DNA from: Irpex lacteus
Taxonomy: Eukaryota > Basidiomycota > Agaricomycetes > Polyporales > Irpicaceae
Direction: 5' to 3'
NCBI GenBank assembly: GCA_001986395.2
Contig: MQVO02000206.1
Location: 1-14,577 of the forward strand
Length of the DNA: 14,577 bases
Shown: positions 14,479 through 14,577 of the stretch, in pieces
Layout: each line of letters begins with the position of its first letter
Position numbering within the stretch: position 1 is the first letter of the stretch
Translations under genes and position numbers: made by a program
Notes under the pieces: model-generated
What the model was told of the DNA's origin: nothing
The model's input: the letters and a program-made list of their open reading frames with translations, nothing else
Databases searched by the model: none

Positions 14479-14577
14479 ATTTATTATAAATTTAATTTAA
14501 TTAAAAGTTATTTATCCCTTAATATAAGGAATAGATTTATAGAACTTTAAAATTTTATAAATATTTAATTATTTAAT

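Noticed and set aside
1..14577. CRISPR array or bacterial-type phage features
   Set aside because: Repeats are palindromic hairpins at irregular spacing with no unique spacers of constant length, and the genes are fungal mitochondrial.

Overview
This window is fungal mitochondrial DNA. It is strongly AT-rich and carries standard mitochondrial genes (atp9, nad6, nad1, cob, nad3, atp8) and mitochondrial tRNAs. Reading TGA as Trp fits atp8 and several endonuclease remnants (translation table 4). Homing-endonuclease pieces and pieces of linear-plasmid-type family B DNA polymerase (dpo) also point to a fungus. The phylum is not settled. An endonuclease fused to the 3' end of nad3 recalls arbuscular mycorrhizal fungi, but basidiomycetes also carry dpo genes and genes on both strands.

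Layout. 1-2000: minus-strand dpo pseudogene. 1948-3060: a stretch with unusually high GC, holding an endonuclease N-terminal scrap, a 5' fragment of nad2, a tRNA-Gly, a degenerate tRNA-Gly-like copy and an endonuclease C-terminal scrap. 3323-4969 (+): atp9, trnS(GCT), nad6. 5115-5520: a decayed LAGLIDADG N-terminal half between two copies of a hairpin repeat. 5809-8169 (+): trnC, trnR(TCT), a hairpin-rich spacer, nad1. 8364-9890: hairpins, a LAGLIDADG C-terminal scrap, an unknown decayed ORF interrupted by a hairpin repeat, and a tRNA 3' remnant. 10138-11316 (-): cob. 11317-13230: spacer, trnI(GAT), a possible structured element and a second, different dpo fragment. 13321-14478 (-), in transcription order: atp8, trnI(GAT), trnF, nad3. 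The 3' end of nad3 is replaced by a cox1-exon/LAGLIDADG fragment.

The intact genes supply core subunits of complex I (nad1, nad3, nad6), complex III (cob) and ATP synthase (atp8, atp9). None has an intron here, yet endonuclease pieces lie in the spacers, so these are invaders or relics without host introns. nad6, nad1, cob and atp8 each contain one to three single-base indels, mostly in homopolymers. The reading frame resumes cleanly after each, so sequencing or assembly error is the simplest explanation. The dpo, endonuclease and unknown ORF relics instead also carry in-frame TAA/TAG codons and look like real pseudogenes.

The most distinctive features are a family of dispersed hairpin elements with CCAAAAAACTAG...CTAGTTTTTTGG-type ends, and the chimeric nad3 locus.
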